From Patescibacteria group bacterium AH-259-L05 (GTDB lineage Bacteria; Patescibacteriota; Patescibacteriia; UBA2591; UBA6264): a stretch of DNA of 62,586 nucleotides. The position numbers and the translations under genes were made by a program. Positions 7,196 through 14,703 of this stretch are shown here, one piece after another. Below the pieces are notes generated by a model. That model did not search any database and had not been told where the DNA came from. It saw only the letters and a program-made list of their open reading frames with translations. The stretch is taken from the NCBI GenBank assembly GCA_027717985.1, contig JALLOO010000004.1:1-62586 (forward strand), read 5' to 3'. Position 1 is the first letter of the stretch, and each line of letters begins with the position of its first letter.

Positions 7196-9705
7196 TTTCT
7201 GCCTCCTTTCTTTAAAACATTTAATCGAGAAAGTGTATTTTTTGCTTTGAGTCCCAGTCCTAACATTTTTAATGATTTGATGCTTTTACCAATTCGATTC
7301 GCGATTCGTTCAAGCGTTTGATCTTGTGTGGCCAAAAACATCATTGCCTCACGTTCGCGATCAAGGACCACTTGCTCTGAAACGCGCTCGGGTTCACTTA
7401 AATCTCCACCAGTTAAGACTTTAACAATTTGAGTTGCAATCACCTCATCATATTCACCAATCACTCCTCCTTCTCTCATCAAGTAAAGTCCGGATTTGAG
7501 TGCACTGTAGAGTCGCTCGCCATATAGTATTACGCTTTGCTGTCGTGGAGGCTGATAATTTCTAGACAAGGTGAGTACCAATTGCTTTGCTTCGGCAATC
7601 AAGCGGTCTTTATTCATAACAATCACATCACTCTCTCTTAAATATCCTAGTTCTTTAGCTTCAAACGCTGAGGTAGATACTTTTGCCATACCAATAGTCA
7701 TTAGTGTCCTTTGGATAAATGGTAAGGGATCAAATTCGCGCTTGAGTCCTAAATCATGAGGGACATTCTCAAAGGTTCTCAATAACATTTCTTTTGTTCC
7801 ACCTCCGGCAGGAATTAAACCAACTGCAACCTCGACAAGACCCATATAGGTTTCATGTGCTGCGCACACCATATCGGCATGAAGACATACTTCGCTTCCG
7901 CCGCCAAACGTAACACCAAACGGTGCTGCGACTACCGGCTTGGGCATATATTTTAATGCCATATTCGCGTCCTGAAACTCCTTTAAAAAACGCTCAACTT
8001 TATCTTCCTTTCCTTCAAGCAGTGTCTTGACAATTAATTTCAGATTTGCGCCTGCGGAAAAATGCTCGCCATTATTACCAATTACCAATCCTTTGCATGC
8101 ATCATTTGTGCTTGCCTCTTCTGCCGCAGTATACATCATAGAAATGGCATCTAAACCAATCGTATTCATTTTTGAATGAAACTCCAAGCACCACACGCCG
8201 TCTCGCATGTCAATCAAGCTTGCCTCACTGTTCTCTTCAATAACATGTCCTGTATCTTTTAGGTCTTTGAGAATAATAACCCCTTCTGGTCTGTTTAATT
8301 TCTCATACTGTCTGTTATTACAACCAAAAAAGTATGTTGTTCCATTTTCGCTAAAATAAAATGACTTACGCTTGGTCTTTAACACATCGTTAGCAAGTGC
8401 GGGAACTGGTTGTTTATTTTTCTCTAAGAGCTTAACTACTTCAGATACACCTAAGGCATCCCAGATTTCAAACGGGCCTAACTCCCATAAAAATCCTTTT
8501 TTCATGGATAGATCAACGGCAACAATATCATCAGCAACTTCAGACACATATTCAGCTGCATGAGATAAAGTGGATAAAAGCGTTTTTTGAAGATATGATG
8601 CTACGCGGTCTTCCCCATTGATAAGAAACTTGATTCGCTGGGCAGTATCTATGATCTTTTTCCCTTGCTTAATGCTTTTGAACTTTGGCTTTTTCCGCGG
8701 ATGATACTCCAGGGTTTGAGGATCAACAGCCAGTATTTTACTCTTTTGTCCTTCTCGCTTGATTTTTTCATAAAATCCTTTTCCTGCCTTTTGTCCGATC
8801 CATCCGTTAGCAACCAATTGATTGACAAACTCAGGAAGAACCAGTGTTTCTTTATAAAAGTCGTCGGGAAGCGCTTCATGAAGATTGTTTACCACGCTGG
8901 CGACTATATCAATTCCCACCACATCAAGAGTGCGAAAGGTTGCACTCTTAGGCCAACCAATGGCCTTGCCCGTAATCGTGTCAACCTCTTCAATACTATA
9001 GCCATCTTCTATCATTGCAGAGATATTCTTTACTACGCCAGGGATCGCAATACGATTGGCAATAAAGCCAGGAACATCATGCGCAATAACTACGGTTTTA
9101 CCAAGTCTTTGATCACAAAAATCACTGATATACGCCAACACTTCTTTACTGGTCTCATTCGTAGGAATCATCTCTACAATAGCCTGATAGCGCGGGGGGT
9201 TAAAAAAGTGTGTTCCTAAAAAATTCTTGCGTAGATCATCAGGTAATACTTGAGCTAACGTAACCAAGGGAATTCCTGACGTATTTGAACTAATAATGGT
9301 ATCGGGGGAAACTATATCAGCTACCTGACGGAAAAGTTTATGTTTAATATCTACCTTTTCAACCACTGCCTCTATAACCCAATCTACGTCCTTTAGTTTT
9401 TCAAGATCGTCATTCCACTCAACATTTTCAAGTTTTTCTCGCGAATCACTAAAACTGCCAATCTCGATCAATTTGGCAAATTCAGACAACGCAAATGGGG
9501 TCGGATTTAACGACTTTGCCATTGCCAGTCCTTTGAGCACAAGAGAATTTCTATTTGCTGCATCTTCGAGTTCATCACTATCAAACTCCCAGTCAGGAAT
9601 CACATCTAAAAGTAACACGTCGCATCCGGCATTAACAAGATGGGCAGCAATTTGGCTTCCCATCACACCAGCGCCTAACACACCGACTTTTCTGATACTT
9701 GTCAT
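7192..9705 (-). CDS. fadN: 3-hydroxyacyl-CoA dehydrogenase / enoyl-CoA hydratase (FadN-like)
   Basis: An 837-residue fusion in FadN order: NAD-binding hydroxyacyl-CoA dehydrogenase first (Rossmann motif VLGAGVMGSQIAAHL near the N-terminus, SSNTSGIPL and GTHFFNPPRY further on, then the C-terminal HCDH domain) followed by a crotonase domain (NGEHFSAGANLKL, GVTFGGGSEVCLHAD, VGLIPAGGGTKEM). The domain order is the reverse of E. coli FadB. It catalyses hydration and NAD-linked oxidation of enoyl-CoA. It is first in a two-gene operon with fadA and has a consensus promoter. Confidence 0.92.
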   Translation of the reverse strand: MTSIRKVGVLGAGVMGSQIAAHLVNAGCDVLLLDVIPDWEFDSDELEDAANRNSLVLKGLAMAKSLNPTPFALSEFAKLIEIGSFSDSREKLENVEWNDDLEKLKDVDWVIEAVVEKVDIKHKLFRQVADIVSPDTIISSNTSGIPLVTLAQVLPDDLRKNFLGTHFFNPPRYQAIVEMIPTNETSKEVLAYISDFCDQRLGKTVVIAHDVPGFIANRIAIPGVVKNISAMIEDGYSIEEVDTITGKAIGWPKSATFRTLDVVGIDIVASVVNNLHEALPDDFYKETLVLPEFVNQLVANGWIGQKAGKGFYEKIKREGQKSKILAVDPQTLEYHPRKKPKFKSIKQGKKIIDTAQRIKFLINGEDRVASYLQKTLLSTLSHAAEYVSEVADDIVAVDLSMKKGFLWELGPFEIWDALGVSEVVKLLEKNKQPVPALANDVLKTKRKSFYFSENGTTYFFGCNNRQYEKLNRPEGVIILKDLKDTGHVIEENSEASLIDMRDGVWCLEFHSKMNTIGLDAISMMYTAAEEASTNDACKGLVIGNNGEHFSAGANLKLIVKTLLEGKEDKVERFLKEFQDANMALKYMPKPVVAAPFGVTFGGGSEVCLHADMVCAAHETYMGLVEVAVGLIPAGGGTKEMLLRTFENVPHDLGLKREFDPLPFIQRTLMTIGMAKVSTSAFEAKELGYLRESDVIVMNKDRLIAEAKQLVLTLSRNYQPPRQQSVILYGERLYSALKSGLYLMREGGVIGEYDEVIATQIVKVLTGGDLSEPERVSEQVVLDREREAMMFLATQDQTLERIANRIGKSIKSLKMLGLGLKAKNTLSRLNVLKKGGRK

Positions 9706-9710
9706 TTTCT

Positions 9711-9789
9711 ACTCCTTTTTGTAATGAACGTTTACATCCGCGATGTGCAAGATGTAATCGTATTATATCAATTGTGGATATTGTGTCAA
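9711..9789 (-). promoter_or_regulatory. fadNA promoter with inverted repeat in the leader
   Basis: Minus strand TTGACA (plus 9784-9789), 16 bp, TATAAT (plus 9762-9767). The leader holds TTACATC ... GATGTAA, an 11-nt-spaced 7-bp inverted repeat that could be an operator, then a GTTCATTACAAAA boxA-like stretch and AAAAAGGAG. Confidence 0.75.
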
Positions 9790-9795
9790 TGCTTA

Positions 9796-9825
9796 TTGAC
9801 ATATTATGTTACTATATGGTATAAT
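9796..9825 (+). promoter_or_regulatory. Promoter of 56-aa membrane protein gene
   Basis: TTGACA (9796-9801), 18 bp, extended TGGTATAAT (-10 at 9820-9825). The -35 is six bases from the divergent fadN -35. Confidence 0.75.
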
Positions 9826-9865
9826 AATATTAAATCTGTTCAATACAAAATAGGAGGAAATTAAT

Positions 9866-10036
9866 ATGCGTGCACGACCTGCTTTCTTCATTGTTGTTGG
9901 TGCCGGACTTATAATCGGAGCTGCTCTAGGATATGTGCCTGCTACCATACCAATCGCATTTATCGCAACTCCTGTAGGTATAAAAATACAAGCATGGTGG
10001 CGTAAATCAAGGAGAGAAAAAAAGACCATATCGTAA
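9866..10036 (+). CDS. Small membrane protein, 56 aa
   Basis: Too short for the ORF track. ATG 9866 follows TAGGAGGAAATTAAT. The product begins MRARPAFFIVVGAGLIIGAA, has one or two hydrophobic segments (residues about 6-37) and ends in a basic tail (WWRKSRREKKTIS). It has a promoter upstream and a terminator overlapping its end, so it is a complete transcription unit. Function unknown. Confidence 0.72.
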   Translation: MRARPAFFIVVGAGLIIGAALGYVPATIPIAFIATPVGIKIQAWWRKSRREKKTIS

Positions 10037-10059
10037 TAAGAGATATGGTCTATTTTTTT
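10023..10059 (+). terminator. Terminator
   Basis: Stem AGACCATATC / GATATGGTCT followed by TATTTTTTT; overlaps the stop codon of the 56-aa gene. Confidence 0.85.
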
Positions 10060-10085
10060 ATCCAAAAGCAAAAGGATAGCATTCG

Positions 10086-10700
10086 CTATCCTTGTAAGGC
10101 AATTTTGATTACGTCTGGACGTTGCAATGTGTTAACTGAAGCAATGTCGAGCGCCTCGGCTACTAATAAAAGCAGCTCATCTCTAGTTGCTAAAATCACC
10201 TTTTTAGAATTTTGTTTTTGCAAACGGTGCGCATCAGTCAAAATCTTGATATCAGTTTGTCCAATAAGGTCATAAACGGTTATCTTAAAATAATCTATCG
10301 CCTGCTTGTCTCTGGTGGCCTTTCTTTTGAAAAATTTGCGCAGTTTCTCCTGGCCTTCGTTGCTGAAGTCTCTTAATTGCATCCGGGTAATTTTTTCTTT
10401 TACATCAGTTTCTTTTGATTTAAAACGACGCCACTTATTTTGCTTACGCATTTGGAAAAGCATCTTTTTCACCAGTTTTGCCTGTTTTCGAACATAGGGA
10501 CCTCCTCTTACTGACCCCTTGCGACTAATTTTCTTAATTTGCCATGAAACAGCAGATGGAATATAGACATTGAAAAAATGTGTTAAGCAATGTCTCTCTT
10601 TATATTTGAGAAGAATAGAAGTGTCAACAATAATTAATGGCTCGGTAAAGATTTGCTTTTCTTGATAATCAGCAAGCGAACAACATTCTGATTCTGACAC
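10086..10700 (-). CDS. PIN-domain-like protein
   Basis: A 204-residue protein that starts at GTG 10700 behind AAAGGGGG. The segment LIIVDTSILLKY resembles PIN strand 1 with its acidic metal ligand, and KILTDAHRLQKQ plus VILATRDELLLLVAEALDI matches the C-terminal PIN pattern with a second acidic cluster. The middle (residues about 60-130) is an unusually basic insertion (KWRRFKSKET, KLRKFFKRKATRDKQ), which suggests RNA binding. PIN proteins are usually ribonucleases, often toxins, but there is no adjacent antitoxin; it stands alone with its own promoter. Confidence 0.65.
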   Translation of the reverse strand: MSESECCSLADYQEKQIFTEPLIIVDTSILLKYKERHCLTHFFNVYIPSAVSWQIKKISRKGSVRGGPYVRKQAKLVKKMLFQMRKQNKWRRFKSKETDVKEKITRMQLRDFSNEGQEKLRKFFKRKATRDKQAIDYFKITVYDLIGQTDIKILTDAHRLQKQNSKKVILATRDELLLLVAEALDIASVNTLQRPDVIKIALQG

Positions 10701-10732
10701 GTAACCCCCTTTCTTGTTTGTTTGGAAATTTA

Positions 10733-10791
10733 TTGATCAAAGAACCAACCTGTATTATCAATAGTATATCACATTTTACTGTCTATGTCAA
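10733..10791 (-). promoter_or_regulatory. PIN gene promoter and boxA-like leader
   Basis: Minus strand TTGACA (plus 10786-10791), 17 bp, extended TGATATACT (plus 10763-10768), then GGTTCTTTGATCAA (plus 10733-10746), a good boxA match. Confidence 0.72.
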
Positions 10792-10797
10792 TAGCAC

Positions 10798-10825
10798 TTG
10801 CTTTTTTATTTGTTAATGATATAAT
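10798..10825 (+). promoter_or_regulatory. Promoter of trypsin-like gene
   Basis: TTGCTT (10798-10803), 16 bp, TATAAT (10820-10825); divergent from the PIN promoter with about 6 bp between the -35 boxes. Confidence 0.6.
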
Positions 10826-10863
10826 CTACATATAGTTTTTTTTATACAGAGGAAGGAGGAAAC

Positions 10864-11466
10864 ATGAAAAGATATGTAATTGACCCCAAACTTTTCCAAG
10901 AAGCACAGCAAAATGCTGTTATCACAATGAGCACACTTATATCCAAAAATAACACGATAGAAGGTGCAGGAATCATTATTTCAGAAAATAAAGTCCTTGT
11001 GCCACTTCACTGTACCACAGGCAAAACAGTAGTTGTCAAAGATGGAAGAACATATCCGGCGAGAAATGAAGGTTCTTTTCTAGGCGAAGCAGAGATAGCA
11101 GTACTCACGATAAACAATTCTGCATTTCATAAACCTAATCTAAAAATAGGACCTAATCTTGAACAAGGAGAATTTGTTTTTTGGACCGCACCATTTAACA
11201 AATTTAAAAAACCAGTATTTAGTGGATATATTACTACCTCAAGTATTGGCGATGATGATATGGTGTACTATTATGTTGATGGCATTGTTATCCCGGGTAT
11301 GTCTGGAGCCGGCGTATATAACTATAGAGGTGAATTAGTTGGTATGCTCAAGGGCATTCAAACGTATAATGAGGCGAAAATGGGCATTATATTACCGGTT
11401 ACCTATCTTTTGCCATTTATTTACTCATACAGAGAAGATTTACGTCCGCCAAAAGCAGAAGCATAA
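10864..11466 (+). CDS. Trypsin-like (S1 fold) serine protease domain protein, cytosolic
   Basis: A 200-residue protein after GGAAGGAGGAAAC. The pattern matches a minimal trypsin fold: EGAGIIISENKVLVPLHC (His49), GEAEIAVLTI where the DIAVL acid is Glu77 rather than Asp, and VIPGMSGAGVYNYRGELVGML with Ser147 in GMSG. There is no signal peptide, membrane anchor or PDZ domain, unlike DegP/HtrA. The Asp to Glu change may lower or alter activity. It could be a peptidase-like sensor or an active protease; the sequence alone does not decide. Confidence 0.66.
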   Translation: MKRYVIDPKLFQEAQQNAVITMSTLISKNNTIEGAGIIISENKVLVPLHCTTGKTVVVKDGRTYPARNEGSFLGEAEIAVLTINNSAFHKPNLKIGPNLEQGEFVFWTAPFNKFKKPVFSGYITTSSIGDDDMVYYYVDGIVIPGMSGAGVYNYRGELVGMLKGIQTYNEAKMGIILPVTYLLPFIYSYREDLRPPKAEA

Positions 11467-11477
11467 AATTGCATATT

Positions 11478-11513
11478 AAAAAGACCGCTTCATATACAGT
11501 GAGTGGTCTTTTT
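11478..11513 (+). terminator. Terminator
   Basis: AAAAAGACC ... GGTCTTTTT stem after the trypsin-like gene. Confidence 0.82.
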
Positions 11514-11522
11514 ATTTGACTC

Positions 11523-11656
11523 TTGCTTTTTTTATTTTGTGTGTTACTATAATTCCTAAGGGCGAATCAAATAGAAAAGTTTACTTTTATATTTGTGAGC
11601 CCTGACGGAATTTCAAGCTTTGCTTATATATATGCTATTTGACATTTTATTAATGA
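11523..11656 (+). other. Possible structured RNA leader upstream of the tRNA pair
   Basis: A TATAAT (11548-11553) with a weak TTGCTT 19 bp upstream is followed by a stem AGGGC/GCCCT enclosing a second hairpin (AAATAGAAAAGT / ACTTTTATATTT, 11 of 12 pairs). No ORF is seen. It may be the tRNA operon leader or a small RNA; I do not recognise a class. Confidence 0.35.
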
Positions 11657-11729
11657 CGCGGGGTAGAGCAATTGGCAGCTCGCCAGGCCCATAACCTGGA
11701 GGTTGAGGGTTCGAGTCCCTCCCCCGCAA
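11657..11729 (+). tRNA. Initiator tRNA-fMet (anticodon CAT)
   Basis: Cloverleaf with anticodon loop CCCATAA. The first acceptor base C faces A72 (a C1:A72 mismatch), the hallmark of bacterial initiator tRNA. No CCA encoded. Confidence 0.88.
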
Positions 11730-11767
11730 TATGGCCCTTCATTGCCTAAAGCAATGGAGGGCAACTT

Positions 11768-11839
11768 GGCAGGGTAGCTCAGCGGTAGAGCACCAGTATC
11801 ATAAACTGGCCGTCACGGGTTCAAATCCCGTCCCTGCTA
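11768..11839 (+). tRNA. tRNA-Met or tRNA-Ile2 (anticodon CAT)
   Basis: Acceptor GGCAGGG/CCCTGCT, anticodon stem CCAGT/ACTGG with loop ATCATAA. It could be elongator Met or a lysidine-modified Ile2; I cannot decide from sequence alone. It is 38 bp after tRNA-fMet and probably co-transcribed. Confidence 0.88.
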
Positions 11840-11844
11840 CTCTC

Positions 11845-11874
11845 AAAAAAGCGAGATCATTGCCTCGCTTTTTT
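11845..11874 (+). terminator. Terminator of tRNA unit
   Basis: AAAAAAGCGAG / CTCGCTTTTTT stem directly after the second CAT tRNA. Confidence 0.88.
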
Positions 11875-11892
11875 GGTTGGGGAAAAGTGGTG

Positions 11893-11953
11893 TTGACAAG
11901 AACGAACATTTGTGTTATAATGGACAATGAAAGTGAAAGAGAGGTTCTTTCAT
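11893..11953 (+). promoter_or_regulatory. Consensus promoter and boxA-like leader of 53-aa gene
   Basis: TTGACA (11893-11898), 17 bp, TATAAT (11916-11921), both perfect, followed by GGTTCTTTCAT (11943-11953). Confidence 0.82.
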
Positions 11954-11984
11954 AAATATCACTCCAAACAAAAGGGAGGAAAAC

Positions 11985-12146
11985 ATGAAAAAGTTTATCG
12001 AGTTGCTTCTAGTCGCAATACCTGTAAGGTTTTATCGGGATTTTCTTTGTAAAGATGCAGGACATATCTGCAGGGACTGTTTTATGCGAAAAGGCTATTA
12101 TTTATGGTACATGGATTCTTTCGGTGAAAAAAGGCCAGGGTTGTAA
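11985..12146 (+). CDS. Small cysteine-containing protein, 53 aa
   Basis: Below the ORF-track cutoff. ATG 11985 follows AAAGGGAGGAAAAC. It begins with a short amphipathic or hydrophobic helix (MKKFIELLLVAIPVRFYRDF) and carries C22, C29, C32 and H27 (LCKDAGHICRDCF), spaced like a small zinc or metal site. It has its own consensus promoter and terminator. No family recognised. Confidence 0.68.
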   Translation: MKKFIELLLVAIPVRFYRDFLCKDAGHICRDCFMRKGYYLWYMDSFGEKRPGL

Positions 12147-12161
12147 CTCTGGCCCTTTTTT
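12127..12161. terminator. Strong hairpin terminator
   Basis: AAAAAAGGCCAGGG ... CTCTGGCCCTTTTTT with one bulge; A and T tracts on both sides make it usable on either strand. Confidence 0.85.
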
Positions 12162-12165
12162 AAGA

Positions 12166-12336
12166 AATAGTGTGCAGCAGGGTGGGGTAGATTAGAGCTT
12201 AAACCCCAAGAGTAAGGGCTACCTCACTTTTCAATCGCTGCCAAACCATTAATTCTCTCATAATCTGGTTCCCCCAGTAGTAGAGCATAGCTCACTACGG
12301 GGCAGGCAACTAAATCCCACGAGGTCTATTTTTTTA
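12166..12336. ncRNA. Structured intergenic region, possible ncRNA (strand uncertain)
   Basis: No ORF. Read on the plus strand it forms nested helices: GCAGC/GCTGC outside GTGGGGTAG/CTACCTCAC (9 pairs, one G-U); then AACCA ... TGGTT; then CCCC-GTAG-GAGC/GCTC-CTAC-GGGG around an ATA loop. A T7 tract follows (12330-12336). The sequences GTAGATTAGAGC and GTAGTAGAGC repeat, allowing alternative pairings. No promoter of its own was seen, and the terminators on each side could serve either strand. It is not recognisable as tmRNA, RNase P, SRP or 6S RNA. Confidence 0.42.
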
Positions 12337-12343
12337 TTTAAAA

Positions 12344-12375
12344 CAAAAAACGGCGTGCATTTATTTGCAGCCGTC
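12344..12375 (-). terminator. ispG terminator
   Basis: Minus strand stem ACGGCTGCA / TGCACGCCGT followed by TTTTTTG; it overlaps the ispG stop codon. Confidence 0.78.
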
Positions 12376-13605
12376 TTTTTTTATCAGTTTTTTCCAAGTC
12401 ATTGCTGGTATGTAATTCTCTAAAATTTCAATAAAATCTTGTACAAGTGTCGGGCCGCTCAATGTTTTCATCAATCTCCCGTCTACAAATATCGGAGCTT
12501 TCGGATCTTCTCCCGTGCCAGGCAATGAGATTCCAATATCAGCATGTTTTGACTCGCCTGGTCCATTTACCACACATCCCATAACTGCAATATTTAAATC
12601 TTCAACGCCTGGATATCTTTCTTTCCATTGCGGCATTTGTTTTGCAATATATGTGGTAATCTCCTCTGCCATTGCCATAAAAAAGGTGCTGGTTGTGCGT
12701 CCACATCCTGGACACGCAGCAACTGAAAGCATAAAATTTCGTATGCCCAGTGATTGAAGCACATGCTGGCATATATATACCTCTGTTGTGCGATCCTCGT
12801 CTGGGGCAGGGGTTAGTGAAGCTCGAATCGTATCCCCTATTCCTTCCGAGAGCAAACAGGTCAATGCCGCAGTTATGGCAACAATACCTTGTAAGCCCAT
12901 ACCAGCCTCGGTGAGCCCGATATGAAGCGGATAATCACAGCGGCTCGCAAGTACCCGATTAACGGTAACAACATCTGAAACTGACGAAAGTTTTGCGCTC
13001 ACCACAATTTTATTATGAGCAAATCCGAGTTTTTCTGCCTGCTGTGCTGATTCTAATACACTTTCTACCACCGCATCCAAGAGCACCGTATGGGAATCCT
13101 GTGGACTCTGACGTTTTGCATTTTCATCCATGAGACGCGTCAAAAGCTGTTGATCAATTGATCCCCAGTTCACCCCAATGCGTACGGGCTTATTGTTTTT
13201 GATCGCAACCTCGATGATCTGTTGAAAATGCGGATCACGGTTCTTGCCCGCACCAACATTTCCTGGATTAATACGGTACTTATCTAAAGTCTTCGCACAT
13301 TCAGGAAAATCACGCAATAAAATATGTCCGTTATAATGAAAATCGCCGATTAAAGGCACATCTATATCCTGATCTATTAATGCCTTTTTTATCTCTGACA
13401 CCGTTGCTGCGGCTTGCTTGGTATTTACGGTAATACGCACCAACTCAGACCCTGCTTCAAAAAGCTCTCTTATCTGCTTAACCGTAGATTTAACATCTGC
13501 CGTATCAGTATTGGTCATTGATTGAACCCGTATCGGGTTATCTCCACCAATACCAACATCACCGACCATAACAACTTGAGAAACGCGTCTTGTATATGTA
13601 TTCAT
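12361..13605 (-). CDS. ispG: 4-hydroxy-3-methylbut-2-enyl diphosphate synthase (IspG/GcpE)
   Basis: A 414-residue enzyme of the MEP isoprenoid pathway that makes HMBPP from MEcPP. The TIM-barrel N-terminal part has [12 protein letters not shown] and [11 protein letters not shown]. The C-terminal [4Fe-4S] domain has [12 protein letters not shown] and [19 protein letters not shown] with the expected cysteines. It is second in an operon with ispH (ATGA overlap). Electron supply probably comes from ferredoxin or flavodoxin; ferredoxins are encoded 7 kb away. Confidence 0.95.
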   Translation of the reverse strand: MNTYTRRVSQVVMVGDVGIGGDNPIRVQSMTNTDTADVKSTVKQIRELFEAGSELVRITVNTKQAAATVSEIKKALIDQDIDVPLIGDFHYNGHILLRDFPECAKTLDKYRINPGNVGAGKNRDPHFQQIIEVAIKNNKPVRIGVNWGSIDQQLLTRLMDENAKRQSPQDSHTVLLDAVVESVLESAQQAEKLGFAHNKIVVSAKLSSVSDVVTVNRVLASRCDYPLHIGLTEAGMGLQGIVAITAALTCLLSEGIGDTIRASLTPAPDEDRTTEVYICQHVLQSLGIRNFMLSVAACPGCGRTTSTFFMAMAEEITTYIAKQMPQWKERYPGVEDLNIAVMGCVVNGPGESKHADIGISLPGTGEDPKAPIFVDGRLMKTLSGPTLVQDFIEILENYIPAMTWKKLIKKDGCK

Positions 13606-14555
13606 TTCCTCTTCCTCTCTGCTTCTTTTCGAAGCCGTTTTAAGGCAGGAGAAGCAAAAGTTATATCTTCATCTATGCCTTGAAGCTCCTCAATATCATC
13701 TGCGCCAAACTCTCGAAGCTTATCAACTACCGCTTGGAGTATACGCTCTGGCGTTGATGCTCCTGAACTTACCCCTATTACGTTCTTATCTTTTAATTGA
13801 TCTTTGTTCAAACCATTCGCATCCTCAATAAAATAGGTGGGAACACCGCAGGAAACAGCAACCTCAAACAAACGATTGGTATTAGAACTCCTCTCTTGAG
13901 ATCCGACAATATATATGATATCAGAAACCTTTGCAAGATTTTTTACTGCATCCTGTCTATACTGTGTTGCATAGCAGATATCTGAAGTCTGTGGCCCTAT
14001 AATAGGGGGGAAACGTTTTTTAAGAGTCTGGATTATCTCTTTGGTCTCATCAACACTCAGAGTTGTCTGTGTTACGTACGCTACTTTTAATGGATTAGAA
14101 ACAACAACACGTTCTGCTTCCTCAACTGACCCTACTACAACCACGTGATCAGGTGCCTCACCCGTCACCCCTATTTCCTCAGGATGTCCTTCGTGGGCAA
14201 TATAAATAATAGTATAATCATCTCGTGCCCAACGCTTAACTTCAAGGTGAACCTTGAGTACCAAGGGACACGTTGCATCAAGAATATCCAGATACTTTTC
14301 ACGCGCTTCATCCCATACGGTTGGCGCTACGCCATGAGCACGTAACACTACTTTTGCTCCTCGCGGTATATGTTTGATTTCCTCAACAAATACAGCTCCT
14401 TTTTGTGCCAATGGCTCAATCGCATGTCTATTATGAACAATCCAGCCATATACATAAACTGGCGAACCATACACTTTAAGCGCAAGATCTACTACCTCAA
14501 TTGCCTGATCAACACCTGCACACGGACCTTGTGGTTTTGCTAATTTAACTTGCAT
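13602..14555 (-). CDS. ispH: 4-hydroxy-3-methylbut-2-enyl diphosphate reductase (IspH/LytB)
   Basis: Final MEP-pathway step, HMBPP to IPP/DMAPP. The start is at ATG 14555 (317 aa) because AAAGGAGG lies 5 nt upstream and the residues match the family start [15 protein letters not shown]; the ORF-track start at 14600 falls inside the promoter. Cluster cysteines are in GPCAGV, DATCPLV and SDICYATQ; the EGHPEEIG and SSNTNRL motifs are present. Operon with ispG. Confidence 0.95.
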   Translation of the reverse strand: MQVKLAKPQGPCAGVDQAIEVVDLALKVYGSPVYVYGWIVHNRHAIEPLAQKGAVFVEEIKHIPRGAKVVLRAHGVAPTVWDEAREKYLDILDATCPLVLKVHLEVKRWARDDYTIIYIAHEGHPEEIGVTGEAPDHVVVVGSVEEAERVVVSNPLKVAYVTQTTLSVDETKEIIQTLKKRFPPIIGPQTSDICYATQYRQDAVKNLAKVSDIIYIVGSQERSSNTNRLFEVAVSCGVPTYFIEDANGLNKDQLKDKNVIGVSSGASTPERILQAVVDKLREFGADDIEELQGIDEDITFASPALKRLRKEAERKRK

Positions 14556-14590
14556 GGAATCCTCCTTTCTCAATGATCTAATTCCTACAT

Positions 14591-14619
14591 ACCATATCAA
14601 AAATATGATATGGTGTCAA
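14591..14619 (-). promoter_or_regulatory. ispHG promoter with overlapping palindrome
   Basis: Minus strand TTGACA (plus 14614-14619), 17 bp, TATGGT (plus 14591-14596). The spacer and -10 are covered by a perfect inverted repeat ACCATATCA/TGATATGGT (14591-14614), a likely repressor operator. Confidence 0.72.
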
Positions 14620-14624
14620 TGCTC

Positions 14625-14673
14625 TTGACAAAAACTTTGATTTGTGGCAGACTATATACAAAGTTCATTCACA
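14625..14673 (+). promoter_or_regulatory. Putative promoter of subtilisin gene
   Basis: TTGACA at 14625-14630, back to back with the ispH -35; the -10 is unclear (TATATA at 14653 is 22 bp away). An AGTTCATTCACATAC leader follows. Confidence 0.4.
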
Positions 14674-14703
14674 TACATAAACCAAACAATCAAGGAGGAA
14701 CAC

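Noticed and set aside
8665-9219. 184-aa plus-strand ORF
   Set aside because: It lies wholly antisense to the conserved fadN coding sequence, has no Shine-Dalgarno and no protein-family pattern.
10086-10700. PIN gene as part of a VapBC toxin-antitoxin pair
   Set aside because: There is no small antitoxin ORF upstream; the gene is alone with its own promoter.
11731-11955. 74-aa plus-strand ORF
   Set aside because: It runs through the second CAT tRNA and its terminator.
12181-12240. RNase P RNA, because AAACCCC...GAGTAAGG resembles a conserved RNase P segment
   Set aside because: The region is too short and lacks the GAGGAAAGTCC and other universal RNase P blocks.
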